Assembly: GCA_016929905.1 (NCBI GenBank)
Contig: JAFGHX010000276.1
Location: 19,419 to 83,418 of the forward strand
Reading direction: 5' to 3'
From: Kiritimatiellia bacterium
Lineage (GTDB): Bacteria; Verrucomicrobiota; Kiritimatiellia; JAFGHX01
Length of the DNA stretch: 64,000 bases
Below the pieces are notes generated by a model. The model saw only the letters and a list, made by a program, of their open reading frames with translations. It was not told the origin of the DNA and did not search any database. The translations under genes were made by a program, and so were the position numbers. Positions 41,132 to 50,893 of the stretch are shown here, piece by piece. Within the stretch, counting starts at the first letter, position 1. The number at the start of each line of letters is the position of its first letter.

Positions 41132-43581
41132 CGTGACCTCCCGTGCGACATCTTGATCAAACGAACCAGCTTGACCGTCAGGTCATGTGGGCCATACACG
41201 GAAATCCGGAAGTCCATGCCCTTCGCGAATGCACCACGAAAACACATATCCGGCACCCCGAACGTCACGGTCTTCCACGCGCCGCTGCCGGCGGTCTCGA
41301 CCGTCTCCGTGCGCGCGTGCCAACGCCGCCCCGTGTAGTCCATGCGCCAGGTCGTGGGCGGCCCGTCCAGGTAGGTCACCTTCAGGAGCACCTCGTGCGG
41401 CCCGCCCGCGATGAACGACCGGGCCGCCTGGAAGAAGATCTGCGAGCTGCCGTGGGCCCGGTCCGTGCGGCGCGCCTGGAACTCATAGCTTCGGTCGCCC
41501 GCGTATGCAGGAAGCGCCGGGATCTCGACGCGCGCCGCCGGCACCGTCCGACCGCCCGGTTCCACGTCGCGCTGCAGAAGCCAACGCTCGAAGTTCGCAA
41601 CCTTCTGCACGCCGCGAATCCGCGTGGTGTCCGCATGCCGCAGCCAGCACCAGGCGTCCGGGCTGTCCGACGCGGTACGCCCCATTTCCAGCTCGACCCA
41701 GCGGAAGAACCCGGGTTCTTGCGCCACGAGCGACTCCACCTCAGATGCGATCCTCTGCCAATTGCAGCGCATCTGCAGGACCCGCATGTTCGTGGCGAAC
41801 CAGCGCATGCGGTTGAATCCGGCCGGCCCGAACTTGGCGGTGCCTTGCGGGGTGTAGTCCCCGTTGTGCACCATCCAGACCGCGCCGTTCGCCACGGGCG
41901 GAAACGCATCGTCGAACTCCAGGTAGCCCTGTTCCGTCAGCCGCGTGCCGCACCCGGCTTCGTCGGCGTACCACAGCCAGAAACCGAGCGTATGCATCTG
42001 ACTGCCAAACCCGCGGCCGAACGCGTTCTCCCAAATCCGGCGGGACACCGCCCGATAGGCTCTCTTGTTCGCGTAGACGTACGTCGACGGCGCGCCGGGC
42101 AACACAAGCTTGCGCTCCTGCCCCGCAAACGCCTCCGCCCAGTCGTTCACAAAGCGCAAGCCCCAGGTTTCGAACGTCGCCGGGCTCAATCCCGTGCTGC
42201 GTTCCGCCTCGCGCACAAGCGCCAAGTCGGTCGACATCGAAAAGCCACCGCCCGGCCGCGGCCCGCGCATCATCACGGCGACCAGGCGCGGATGCTCCCT
42301 GTAACGTGCGCCGACTGCTCGCAGGAATTGGCCCAGAAAGCCCTGATAGCCGCACCCGGGCTCCCACGCCGCCGCCGTGCCGTCAGACAGGAATGATACC
42401 TTGCCCTTCTCCACGACCCAGGCGGGTATGACCGATTCAGGCGCCGTGGTTCGCCCACGCATGCCGGCCTGTTCCGCTAGCCCGTGAATCGCCATCTCCA
42501 GCAAGAATCCGGAACCGGGCGAAGCCGTGGCGTGCGCCACTCTCGCGTCCAGCCCATCCCAGACGTAGACATCCTCGGCCGGATTCACCTCACTCCAGGT
42601 TGCCGATACCGTGCGGGCGAAGTGGCTGTGTCCGTCCTGATAGCGTGGCAGGCCGGAACGCTGCTTCCAGAACGGGTTGTCCGGGACGACGAACCCCGAC
42701 TGCGGCGCCACCCGCGTCACCGTGTCGGGCAGTGTCCAGTCGTTGCCGTCCTGAACCGCGCTGACCCGCGCGTCGGGCGCGATCGTGCGAAGGACTGCCG
42801 TGGCGCCAACGCCGATTACCGCTGCCGAGCCCAGGGCAGCCGCGACCACTTTGGCCTTCACCCAGAACAGCCGCCGCACCACCGCCGCCGCGGCCTCAGC
42901 CGTGAGCGCCGAAACCGCGCCCGAGGCCCCCGCGATCACGGCGAGCGCCGCGGCCTGGCACGAGGCCACCGCGCCGGCGCCCGCGGCCTGCGCGGTCTCG
43001 CCGAGCAAATAGGCGGAAAGCGCGGCAACGGACACGGTCACACCACGGCGCGTCAGGCGGGTGCGCAGCTTCTCAAGCCCGCGCGTGATGCACATCCGTG
43101 CGGCGTTCTCCGAGCAGCCCATCGCCGCCGCCACCTCCTTCTGCGCCTTGCCCTGCAGGAAATGCAGCACGATCGCTTCCTGCTGCCGCCCCCGCAAGCC
43201 GGCGACCGCCTCGTTCACGCACGGCTCAAAACCGGTCCACCACGCCACGTCGCTCTTCCTCTCTCGTGCCAGTTCAGCCATTTCCGCCGCTTCCTGTTCG
43301 TAGCGCGTCCGCCGTGCCTCCGCGCGCCGCATATGGCCCACCGTGAAGTTCGCCGTCCGGAACAGCCAACTGGAGAGCCCCCTGGCCCGGCGTATCGAAC
43401 GCGCCTTGCGCGCGAGCACGATGAACACCGCCTGCGCCGCGTCCTCCGCCAGGTCACGGCGCCCCGCCAGCCCGCGAAGGCAGGTGTTGTACACCATCGA
43501 GTGATACCGCTCGACCAGCGCACGGAACGCCTGCTCGGAGCCGCTCGCCGCAAACTCCCTCAGCCGTTCAAGATCCGTCAC
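41128..43581 (-). CDS. ECF sigma factor fused via a membrane segment to a glycosidase-like domain, 817 aa
   Basis: Residues 18-92 hold sigma region 2 (LVERYHSMVYNTCLRGLAGRRDLAEDAAQAVFIVLARKA) and about 120-175 region 4 (GLRGRQQEAIVLHFLQGKAQKEVAAAMGCSENAARMCITRGLEKLRTRL). An Ala-rich stretch follows, with a hydrophobic helix at about 245-264 (VVAAALGSAAVIGVGATAVL). From about 280 to the end is a barrel-like domain (SATWSEVNPAEDVYVWDGLD; VAVMMRGPRPGGGF) and a C-terminal beta-sandwich. One frame runs through all of it. GTG 43581 with GGAG upstream is chosen; the longer frame enters repeat DNA. The likely topology is sigma domain in the cytoplasm, enzyme or glycan-sensing domain outside. The next gene overlaps by ATGA. 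How sigma is released is unknown. Confidence 0.8.
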   Translation of the reverse strand: MTDLERLREFAASGSEQAFRALVERYHSMVYNTCLRGLAGRRDLAEDAAQAVFIVLARKARSIRRARGLSSWLFRTANFTVGHMRRAEARRTRYEQEAAEMAELARERKSDVAWWTGFEPCVNEAVAGLRGRQQEAIVLHFLQGKAQKEVAAAMGCSENAARMCITRGLEKLRTRLTRRGVTVSVAALSAYLLGETAQAAGAGAVASCQAAALAVIAGASGAVSALTAEAAAAVVRRLFWVKAKVVAAALGSAAVIGVGATAVLRTIAPDARVSAVQDGNDWTLPDTVTRVAPQSGFVVPDNPFWKQRSGLPRYQDGHSHFARTVSATWSEVNPAEDVYVWDGLDARVAHATASPGSGFLLEMAIHGLAEQAGMRGRTTAPESVIPAWVVEKGKVSFLSDGTAAAWEPGCGYQGFLGQFLRAVGARYREHPRLVAVMMRGPRPGGGFSMSTDLALVREAERSTGLSPATFETWGLRFVNDWAEAFAGQERKLVLPGAPSTYVYANKRAYRAVSRRIWENAFGRGFGSQMHTLGFWLWYADEAGCGTRLTEQGYLEFDDAFPPVANGAVWMVHNGDYTPQGTAKFGPAGFNRMRWFATNMRVLQMRCNWQRIASEVESLVAQEPGFFRWVELEMGRTASDSPDAWCWLRHADTTRIRGVQKVANFERWLLQRDVEPGGRTVPAARVEIPALPAYAGDRSYEFQARRTDRAHGSSQIFFQAARSFIAGGPHEVLLKVTYLDGPPTTWRMDYTGRRWHARTETVETAGSGAWKTVTFGVPDMCFRGAFAKGMDFRISVYGPHDLTVKLVRLIKMSHGRSR

Positions 43582-43674
43582 CCGGGTTACTCCGTTCTGT
43601 ACCGTATGTGCCCGCTCGGCACGTGCACCGCACGAAGAATGTTCAGAAAATCGACACCGAAACGGAAAGCCCAC

Positions 43675-43866
43675 GGAAAAGGAAGAAGGGAAGGATGGAA
43701 GAGAGGAAGAGTGGTAGGACGCCAGCATCGCGGGGGACGAGAGGCATCAGCTAAGAATCAGATCCACCCTCCGTGCCTTCCCCTCTTCCTCGCTTCCACG
43801 CTTCCACCCTTCCATTCTTCCACCCTTCCATTCTTTTCCACTCTTCCACTCTTCCACCCTTCCACG
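43675..43866. repeat. GGAAG/CTTCC unit hairpin with shared GC core (copy 2)
   Basis: The left arm 43675-43715 (gaaaaggaagaagggaagga, then tggaagagagg) pairs with the long right arm 43776-43866 of cttccacccttccattcttc-type units. The spacer contains acgccagcatcgcgggggac, close to acgccggcatgccgcgcggg in copy 1 at 15831-15975. It fills the 308-base gap between the sulfatase stop and the sigma-fusion start, so the promoter of the fusion gene must lie within or beside it. Confidence 0.7.
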
Positions 43867-43889
43867 CCGAAGTTCCGACGAGCCGCCGC

Positions 43890-45266
43890 TCACCCGTTAT
43901 TATGCCGAGCGGTCTCCTGCCGGTGGCGCTGCTGCTCGGTCGGCGGCACATCGCCTCTGAGCAGCGGGTCGTCCGTCGCTTCCATCCAGGCCCGCACGCG
44001 GCCGCGCAGGTCCGCCACCACGCCGGCGTGCTCGGGGCTCGATGCCAGATTGCGCTGCTCCCACGGATCGGCGGCCAGATCGTACAGTTCTTCCCCATCC
44101 CGCAGATAGAAGTAGCAGTCCTCGAACACGGCCGGACCGGACGCGCCGGAGAACACGTCCAACGGCAGGTACACCTTGGGCCGCCGCCCGAAATTGCGCA
44201 CGTACTTGAACCGCTCCGTGCGGACCGCGCGCATGGGATTGTACTCGTCGTGGTAGGTCATCTCCGCGAAGATGTCGCCGCGCGTCTCGTACGCCCGGCC
44301 CTCCATCAGCGGCAGGAAACTCCGCCCGTCCAGCCCGCCGGGCGCCCGGCCACCGGCCAACTCCACGTACGTCGGCATCAAATCCACGTTCGAAAGCAAT
44401 TCGTCGTAAACCTTGCCACCCTCGAACCGGCCCTTCATGTACATGATCAGAAACGTGCCCAGGCCCGGGTCGTAGCTCGTGCCCTTGGCACGCGGCATGG
44501 CAATCCCGTGATCCGTCGTCAGGACAAAAAGCGTGTTCTCCAGGAGCCGTTTTTCCTCCAACAGGTCAAAGATCTTCCCCACATACTCGTCTTCCCGCTT
44601 CACGAAACCGTGCAGATACCCAAGGTCTTGCCGAATCGCCTGCCGGTCGGGCAGGTACGGCGGCACCTCCACCTGTTCGGGGGCGTCCGGCTCGAACAGG
44701 ATGCCGTACCGGTTGTCCGTGTAAGCACGGTGCGCGCCGGGCGTCCCGATATTGATGTAGAACGGGGACTCCCCGGCCATGAACCCGTCGATGTGCTCGG
44801 TCAGCTTCCGGTGACACGCGCCAATGTAGTTGTATTTAGGGACCGGGGTCAGATCCGCGGTGTCGATAAAATGCCTGTAGCCGAGCCCCTTCGCAATCGC
44901 CGTCCGTCCGTCCGCCGTTCCCTTGTCCGGCCCGCCCGCCATCTCGCGCGGCTCATGATGGCCGCCGATCAGGCAGGTTTCGTAGCCCAGCTCGTTCAGA
45001 TACTCCGGCAGCATCTTCACCTCGCGCCGCACCCGCCAGCCGATGTGCCCCAGCCCGATCAACCCGTTGTTGTGCGGATACAAGCCCGTCGCGATGCTGC
45101 CCCGGCTGGGCGAACACGACGCGGCCGTGCAGAAGTAGTTGCTGAACCGGACGCCCATCGCCGCAATCCGGTCGTAGTTCGGCGTGGCCACCTTCCGGCC
45201 GTAGCAGCCGAGATAGCGGCCCATGTCGTGCGAGATGAGGTGTATGATGTTCGGTCGTGCGGACAT
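43890..45266 (-). CDS. Sulfatase (family S1), 458 aa
   Basis: The motif is CSPSRGSIATGLYPH, with Cys51 the formylglycine site. IIHLISHDMGRYLGCYG has a His-Asp metal pair like N-sulfoglucosamine sulfohydrolase-type enzymes. LTTDHGIAMPRAKGT and the C-terminal ELYDLAADPWEQRNLAS are typical of that group. No signal peptide is seen. The ATG follows a G-rich ribosome site. It lies upstream of the sigma-factor fusion on the same strand and downstream of the GH4 gene, in a run of glycan-active genes all reading leftward. Confidence 0.9.
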   Translation of the reverse strand: MSARPNIIHLISHDMGRYLGCYGRKVATPNYDRIAAMGVRFSNYFCTAASCSPSRGSIATGLYPHNNGLIGLGHIGWRVRREVKMLPEYLNELGYETCLIGGHHEPREMAGGPDKGTADGRTAIAKGLGYRHFIDTADLTPVPKYNYIGACHRKLTEHIDGFMAGESPFYINIGTPGAHRAYTDNRYGILFEPDAPEQVEVPPYLPDRQAIRQDLGYLHGFVKREDEYVGKIFDLLEEKRLLENTLFVLTTDHGIAMPRAKGTSYDPGLGTFLIMYMKGRFEGGKVYDELLSNVDLMPTYVELAGGRAPGGLDGRSFLPLMEGRAYETRGDIFAEMTYHDEYNPMRAVRTERFKYVRNFGRRPKVYLPLDVFSGASGPAVFEDCYFYLRDGEELYDLAADPWEQRNLASSPEHAGVVADLRGRVRAWMEATDDPLLRGDVPPTEQQRHRQETARHNNG

Positions 45267-45396
45267 TCCGGCCCCCCCCTGCAGATGAATGCGGATCGCG
45301 GACAGCGCGTCCTGCCAAGAAGATAGCCGGATTGGGCGGCTTGTCGAGGATTTCGTCGCGCGCGCCGCGCAGGGACAGACACGCCGCTGCCGCCCC

Positions 45397-45416
45397 GTCC
45401 CCCGGCTACGGGGGAC
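45397..45416. terminator. Possible hairpin terminator of the GH4 gene
   Basis: gtcccccg, loop gcta, cgggggac forms a perfect 8-bp GC-rich stem about 50 bases past the GH4 stop on the minus strand. There is no U-tract, so intrinsic termination is doubtful; it may block exonucleases or simply be an REP-like palindrome. The rest of 45267-45463 shows only scattered short GC repeats. Confidence 0.35.
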
Positions 45417-45463
45417 AGACGGCCCGGCCGCAAATGGCGCCGGCGAACGTCATACTATTTGCG

Positions 45464-46822
45464 TTAGCCGAAGAACTGCGGGAGCAGATCCTTGGACGCC
45501 AACAGCAGCTCGTCGAGCATGGCTTCAGTCTTCTCGGGCAAGATGGCCATTTCGTCCAGCATCAGCGCCTGCAGCGCGAGCTTGCGGTCACCCTTGACCG
45601 CCGCGTCCGCGACCAGTTCGTGCCAGACGAACCGCTTCTCGAGGATCGCCTTCAGGATCGGCGGCGCCTCGCCGACCTGGATCGGCCGCACGCCTAAGGA
45701 GTCGGTCACCCCCTCCACTTCCACCTCGGCCGTCGCGGGCAAGTTCGGGATTGTGCCCCCGTTGGCCATGTTCACGATGCAGAGCTCGCGACGGCCCAGC
45801 GCAATGGCCGACATGATCCCTTCGACCTCTTCGCCCAGCGCGCCGGCTTGCGGCTTGCCCGGCAGCTTCACCTCCGCTAGGTTCTGCTCCAATTGCCTGA
45901 GCCCCTCGGCGCGTGCGGCCGGGGTCTCCGGTTCCGGCGCCTGCTCCTCAGGCATCGTGAACCCGTGCCCCTTGACCTTCTTCTTGAGGTCGTAGGGCAA
46001 ATCGTCCGGCCCGTTCACCTGCGCGAGGAACGGATAGAACTCGACCGCATGACTGTCGTCGGCGTAAAGAACTCGGTACCCATAGACGGTGGACAGCTTC
46101 GCCGTCAGCGCCTGGCCCTCAGGCGGTTTCTCTTCGGCCGTGCGCCGCAGCAGTTCCGGATAGACGTCCGTCCCCTTGTGCAAGAGCCGGATGATCCAGT
46201 AGTAATGGTTCGTGCCGATCCATACGCACTCCAGTTCGCGGGGCGGCAGTCCCAGCACCTCCGCGGCGCGCCGGATCCCGCCCTGCACCCCGTGGCAGAT
46301 CCCGTACGTCGTGACAGTCGAGTACTTGTGCATGGCCCGGCAAAGAACAGCCATCGGGTTGGAGTGGTTGAGCAGGATCGCGTTCGGTGCGCGCTTCTCC
46401 AACTCGCGGCAGAAATTGAGATAGACGGGGACGGAGCGCAGGCCCATCATCATCCCGGCCGGCCCGCCGGTGTCGCCGATGATCTGGTAGATTCCATACT
46501 TGGCCGGAATGGCGATGTCCGCATTGTGGTGCCGCGAGCCGTACACGCCGAGCCCCGCCCCGCTGCCGCCGATCGCCGAGATCGCGAAATCCGCGCCGTC
46601 CACCGCCTCGCCCAGCTCGCCGCACGCGCGCACCCTGCAGCCCGTACCCGCCCCGCCCGCCAGCCGGGTTCCCATTCCCGCCATGAGCTCGGCACGGTCC
46701 CGGTCCAGGTCATAGAGCACGACCTCCGAACCTGCCAACCCTTCGCACACCATCAACCGCGGGAGCAGTCCCTTGAAATAGCCCCCTGCGCCGCCCAGAC
46801 ACACGATCTTCTTCTCTGCCAT
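45464..46822 (-). CDS. GH4-family NAD-dependent glycosidase, 452 aa
   Basis: The N-terminal Rossmann motif VCLGGAGGYFKGLLPRL, the NHSNPMAVLCRA segment (152-163) and CHG (Cys176-His177, expected to bind manganese) are the hallmarks of glycoside hydrolase family 4. That family cleaves alpha- or beta-glycosides by an oxidation-elimination mechanism needing NAD and a divalent metal. DTGGPAGMMMGLRSVPV and IGTNHYYW are in place. ATG 46822 has GGAGG upstream. It acts in the cytoplasm. GH4 members work on glucosides, galactosides or glucuronides (some 6-phosphorylated); which applies here cannot be read from the sequence. Confidence 0.9.
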   Translation of the reverse strand: MAEKKIVCLGGAGGYFKGLLPRLMVCEGLAGSEVVLYDLDRDRAELMAGMGTRLAGGAGTGCRVRACGELGEAVDGADFAISAIGGSGAGLGVYGSRHHNADIAIPAKYGIYQIIGDTGGPAGMMMGLRSVPVYLNFCRELEKRAPNAILLNHSNPMAVLCRAMHKYSTVTTYGICHGVQGGIRRAAEVLGLPPRELECVWIGTNHYYWIIRLLHKGTDVYPELLRRTAEEKPPEGQALTAKLSTVYGYRVLYADDSHAVEFYPFLAQVNGPDDLPYDLKKKVKGHGFTMPEEQAPEPETPAARAEGLRQLEQNLAEVKLPGKPQAGALGEEVEGIMSAIALGRRELCIVNMANGGTIPNLPATAEVEVEGVTDSLGVRPIQVGEAPPILKAILEKRFVWHELVADAAVKGDRKLALQALMLDEMAILPEKTEAMLDELLLASKDLLPQFFG

Positions 46823-46933
46823 TGCCTCATGCCTCCCCGTACGCCGTGCCAATCGGTCCCGCTCTGACTGTGTCGTACTACCATCACGTACAAATGCAGG
46901 CGTGTCCAGCCCATTTCGTTCCACCACGCGCCA

Positions 46934-49033
46934 CTACCGCACCGCGTAGATCGGACTCGACCACGCCATGTGCCCGTCTTCCTGGGTGACACGGATACAG
47001 ACGGGGTTGTCCCCCTCGTGCAGCCGCGTCAGGCCCAGACAGAACGGGAATTCCGTGCAGGGCGCCCGGTCCGGAAGCCGGTAGGCTTCGATCTGCTTGC
47101 GCAAGCCGCCGCATTTCCAGACCGTCGGAACGAGCCCGATCGACCGGATTGCGCATTTCGCGCGGCACTGAACGGTCGCGATATCGACGGATCCGGCAGC
47201 CGGCCGAGCCAGCGTCAGGATCATCCCGGCCAGGCCGCCCGTCGTGCTCGACTGCCAGCGTAGCCGCTTCGAGCTCACCCGCTCGATCGGGCGGTCCGGA
47301 TTCCAGAAATTGACAGGCACGACTTCCCGGATCTCGTTGCCTCGCACGCGCAGTTCGCCGTCCCACGCACACATCCGCGCGCGGCCAGGCACCTCGGCGC
47401 CGCTCCAAACGATCTTGATCCGGCGCCCCAACTCGTGTTGTTCGTACGGCCGTTCGGTTCCGATCCGGGCCGCGCCGTTCCGGACGACGACGGTCTCGAT
47501 CGGCGCGGTTCCGACCACGCGCACGTCGAGCCGCGGCACGTCCGGTCCGACCCGGATCACGTCGCCCATGACGGCTTGGCGGCCGTCGGCCGTCGTCAGA
47601 ATGACGTCGAGCAGGCAACGGTTTCCGGTCGTGGCGTAGACGTGTCGCGCCTTCAGCGCAGCCATGACCGCGGCCCGGTCCAGTTCTCGCGCCATCACGC
47701 AGGTGAGCCCGCCGTACGAACCGAACTCGCCGGCACCCGGGTACGACGCACCCGGCCTGCACTTGTGGCCGTCGGAATTCGCGCAGATCCCGATCCGATA
47801 CCCGCGCTTGAACGCCTCGTCCACCAGCCACTCGAAGGTGCCCCACGCCGAATGCACTTCCACGGCGAGTTCCACGGCCTCGTCGTGCATGCGCAGATCC
47901 GCATAGCGCCCGCCGACATGCGCGAAGGCGAACGCCTCAGGCCCACGCTGCCGCCTCAGCCTCCGGAACAGCGCCGCGGCCGTGGGCGAATTCGCGTAGC
48001 GGGAACGTTTGCCGGGCAGCAGGTCGGTGCAGCTGCGCGTGATCCGGCCGCCTTCGGCGGCAAAGTAGACGTTGCGGTCCCCGCCGAGCGGCGTGTTCCC
48101 GCTCCACTCGTAGCCGGGGAACGTCACAAACCGCCCAGGCGCGTAGAACCGCCTTGTCGTTCGATTGACGGTCGTCCAGAACGCATCGGTCACCTGGAAA
48201 TCGTTGCCCTGGTGCGCCGCGATGTCGAGCAACGCGTAGTCGCGCGCGAACGTGAAGTAGTCCCGGATCGTGTTCGTGCCGATCGTCTCCTCGGACTGGC
48301 CGTGGAAATCGGCCCAGTAGCCGCGTACCCCTGACTCGCGCTCCCGAACGTCGATCGGATTGCTCTCCGCAACCAAGCCCGTGGCCTTGTCCCGGACGAC
48401 GATCGTGCGCACACCCTCTTCCCCGAAGCCCCGATGCCGCACCGTCTTCGGTTTGCAGGTCGGATTGCCCCAACGGTCCTCGAGCTTTAGGTGATAGGCG
48501 AACGGCTCGTTCACGCGGAGCTGGGACGGTGCCACGCACACGGCGCGCGCGGGCTCGCCCGCGACCACCCGGAGAGTCGGCGACTTCGGCAGTTCCTTGA
48601 ATTCGTACGTCGCGATCGGATCGACCAGTGTCTTGAATTCGAACGTCCGTTCCCGAAACGTCTGTATGCGCCAGCCCGGCGAGCCGGCAGCCGCGTCGCC
48701 GAACACAACCGTCACGCTCTGCGCCTTGTCCAGATACCCGCCTTTCACCTGCAGCCATAACGCCCGGCCCCACGGACGCGTGTGTCCCTTCGGGTCCCAC
48801 CGCGGTGCAATCCGGCACGCCCCCGTCGTCGCCACGGTGCAGTAATTCGGCGCCTGCGGCTGCTCAAACTGGGGGCGCCCGAAGTCGCTGACCGAGCGAA
48901 ACGCGATCTTGATGTAGCCCGAATCGTCGATCGGATGGCCCGCGGTGTACGTGAACGTCACCGTGGTGTATGCGCCCGCCACGACGGGAAGCCGCGGCGA
49001 AATCACCGCCTTGCCGACATTCAGGTTCTGCAT
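46934..49033 (-). CDS. DUF3604-like (PHP-superfamily) protein, 699 aa
   Basis: An N-terminal beta-sandwich (residues 1-260) is followed by a metal-dependent phosphoesterase-like segment: YWADFHGQSEETIGTNT (Asp-x-His), LDIAAHQGNDFQ, FPGYEWSG, AFAHVGGRYADL and GICANSDGHKCRPG. This gives the His/Asp/Glu positions of the PHP fold. The C-terminal part (from about 500) is beta-rich and ends GHMAWSSPIYAV, as in its relative at 50894-53182 (GNIAWSSPVWF). ATG 49033 aligns with the relative's start and has GGAGA upstream; the frame also allows 49117. There is no clear signal peptide. DUF3604 proteins are widespread near sulfatases, but their reaction is unsettled. Confidence 0.75.
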   Translation of the reverse strand: MQNLNVGKAVISPRLPVVAGAYTTVTFTYTAGHPIDDSGYIKIAFRSVSDFGRPQFEQPQAPNYCTVATTGACRIAPRWDPKGHTRPWGRALWLQVKGGYLDKAQSVTVVFGDAAAGSPGWRIQTFRERTFEFKTLVDPIATYEFKELPKSPTLRVVAGEPARAVCVAPSQLRVNEPFAYHLKLEDRWGNPTCKPKTVRHRGFGEEGVRTIVVRDKATGLVAESNPIDVRERESGVRGYWADFHGQSEETIGTNTIRDYFTFARDYALLDIAAHQGNDFQVTDAFWTTVNRTTRRFYAPGRFVTFPGYEWSGNTPLGGDRNVYFAAEGGRITRSCTDLLPGKRSRYANSPTAAALFRRLRRQRGPEAFAFAHVGGRYADLRMHDEAVELAVEVHSAWGTFEWLVDEAFKRGYRIGICANSDGHKCRPGASYPGAGEFGSYGGLTCVMARELDRAAVMAALKARHVYATTGNRCLLDVILTTADGRQAVMGDVIRVGPDVPRLDVRVVGTAPIETVVVRNGAARIGTERPYEQHELGRRIKIVWSGAEVPGRARMCAWDGELRVRGNEIREVVPVNFWNPDRPIERVSSKRLRWQSSTTGGLAGMILTLARPAAGSVDIATVQCRAKCAIRSIGLVPTVWKCGGLRKQIEAYRLPDRAPCTEFPFCLGLTRLHEGDNPVCIRVTQEDGHMAWSSPIYAVR

Positions 49034-49305
49034 CTGGTCTCCGAACAGGCCAGCAACGCCTGTGGCCGACGGCACGCCCTGCGCGGCGGCAGAACGGCCG
49101 CAGCCCGAACGAATCATGTATCAAGCCCGGGTACGCGGCACAACCCAAATCGTAGCAGAGCCGCAAACGGGACGGCTTCTCCAGAAACGCACGGGCGGGC
49201 CGAGCACACGCGGGTGCTTGACTTGGCGGCAATCGGCAGCGCATGCTTGCCCCTGCACCGTGCCGGCCGGCTCCGTTCCGGCCGTGCACGGCGGGGGAGA
49301 CGGGG

Positions 49306-50754
49306 ATGACAGATCGGAACCTGGCACGCCTGCGCCAGCGCTGGACGTCGGAGGGCGGCTACCGCGAACTTCTGTCCGTGGCGATCCCGCTGATCTTGAG
49401 CACCAGCGCATGGTCCATCCAACATTTCGTGGACCGCATGTTCCTGAGCTGGTACTCGGCGGAAGCCATTGCCGCGGCGATGCCGGCCGGCATCCTGAAC
49501 TTCACGGTCATGAGCCTGTTCATCGGCACGGCGGGCTATGTGAGCACGTTCGTGGCGCAGTATCACGGCAGCGGCCAGCCGAACCGGATCGGCCCCGTCG
49601 TCTGGCAGGGCGTGCACCTCGCACTCATCGGCGCGGCCGCGCATCTGTGCCTGATCCCGGCCGCGCCCGCCCTGTTCCGGTTCTTCGGGCACGCACCGGC
49701 CGTGCGCGAACTCGAAGTGGTGTACTTCCGAATCTTGTGCACGGGCGCCGGCCCGGCTATTGCCGCTGCCGCCATGTCCGGCTTCTTCTCCGGGCTCGGC
49801 CGAACCTGGCCGGTGATGTGGGTATCGATGGGCGCCACGGCTTTGAACCTGGCCCTCGACTACGCCCTGATCTTCGGCCGCTGGCATCTGCCGCGCCTGG
49901 GCATGGCGGGCGCCGCGATTGCCACCGTCGTCTCGGCCGTGTTCTCCTGCCTCGTCTACACCGGACTGCTGCTGCGCAGGCGCCATGCGCGCACGTACCA
50001 CACAACACGGATTCGGATCGAAACGCGGCTGTTCGCGCGGCTGATGCGGTTCGGACTGCCGAGCGGCGTGCAGTTCTTCGTGGATGTCGCCGGGTTCGCC
50101 CTGTTCGTGCTGCTCGTCGGCCGGCTCGGCACCGAGGCGCTGGCCGCCACGAACATCGCGTTCAACATCAATACGCTCGCCTTCATGCCCATGATCGGGA
50201 TCGGGATCGCCCTGTCCGTGCTGGTCGGCCAGCGGCTCGGTGAGGATCGGCCCGATCTGGCCGAACGTACGACCTGGTCCGGCCTGCATCTCACCAGCCT
50301 CTACATGACGACCATCGCCCTGCTCTACCTGCTCCGGCCCGACCTGTTCGTCCGTCCGTTCGCCCGGCACGCCGACGCGGCCGCGTTCGCCGTCATTCGC
50401 CCGCTCGCAACCGTCCTGCTCCGGTTCGTGGCCGTCTACTCGCTCTTCGATGCGCTGAACATTGTGTTCGCCTCCACGCTGAAGGGGGCAGGCGACACGC
50501 GCTATGTGATGCGCGCCATCCTTGTCGTCTCCGCCGGCCTGCTGGTCCTGCCCGCTTTCGTCGCGATCGAATGGTGCGGCGCCGGCATATACGCCGCCTG
50601 GACAATCGTATCGGCCTACGTCATCATGCTCGGGTTCGTCTTCTACACCCGATTCCGAACAGGCAAATGGAAGAGCATGCGGGTCGTCGAGCCCGTTTCC
50701 GCGTTTGTGCCGCCCGGCGTTCCCGAGAGCCCAGGGCCGGAACTCGGGACGTAG
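49306..50754 (+). CDS. MATE-family multidrug/small-molecule exporter, 482 aa
   Basis: Twelve hydrophobic helices are visible with the MATE patterns: IPLILSTSAWSIQHFVDRMFLSWYS at the start, NFTVMSLFIGTAGYVSTFVAQYHGSG, SGFFSGLGRTWPVMWVSMGATALNLALDYALIFG, and in the second half LPSGVQFFVDVAGFALFVLLVGRLG and ASTLKGAGDTRYVM. The length is typical. ATG 49306 follows GGGGGAGA. These proteins exchange sodium or protons for cationic drugs or metabolites across the inner membrane. It lies between two DUF3604 genes, divergent from one and co-directional with the other. The substrate is unknown. Confidence 0.9.
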   Translation: MTDRNLARLRQRWTSEGGYRELLSVAIPLILSTSAWSIQHFVDRMFLSWYSAEAIAAAMPAGILNFTVMSLFIGTAGYVSTFVAQYHGSGQPNRIGPVVWQGVHLALIGAAAHLCLIPAAPALFRFFGHAPAVRELEVVYFRILCTGAGPAIAAAAMSGFFSGLGRTWPVMWVSMGATALNLALDYALIFGRWHLPRLGMAGAAIATVVSAVFSCLVYTGLLLRRRHARTYHTTRIRIETRLFARLMRFGLPSGVQFFVDVAGFALFVLLVGRLGTEALAATNIAFNINTLAFMPMIGIGIALSVLVGQRLGEDRPDLAERTTWSGLHLTSLYMTTIALLYLLRPDLFVRPFARHADAAAFAVIRPLATVLLRFVAVYSLFDALNIVFASTLKGAGDTRYVMRAILVVSAGLLVLPAFVAIEWCGAGIYAAWTIVSAYVIMLGFVFYTRFRTGKWKSMRVVEPVSAFVPPGVPESPGPELGT

Positions 50755-50893
50755 CCTCATGCCCCGAACCCTGATCCGAAAGTGGCGCGCTTGACGCGCC
50801 GCGCACCGGTGCGGTAGTAATAGGGGCAGACCCGCCCGCCCCGGCTCGCGAGGATCCGCCTGCTCGGGCACAACCGTCGGCACAGGAGTCGTC

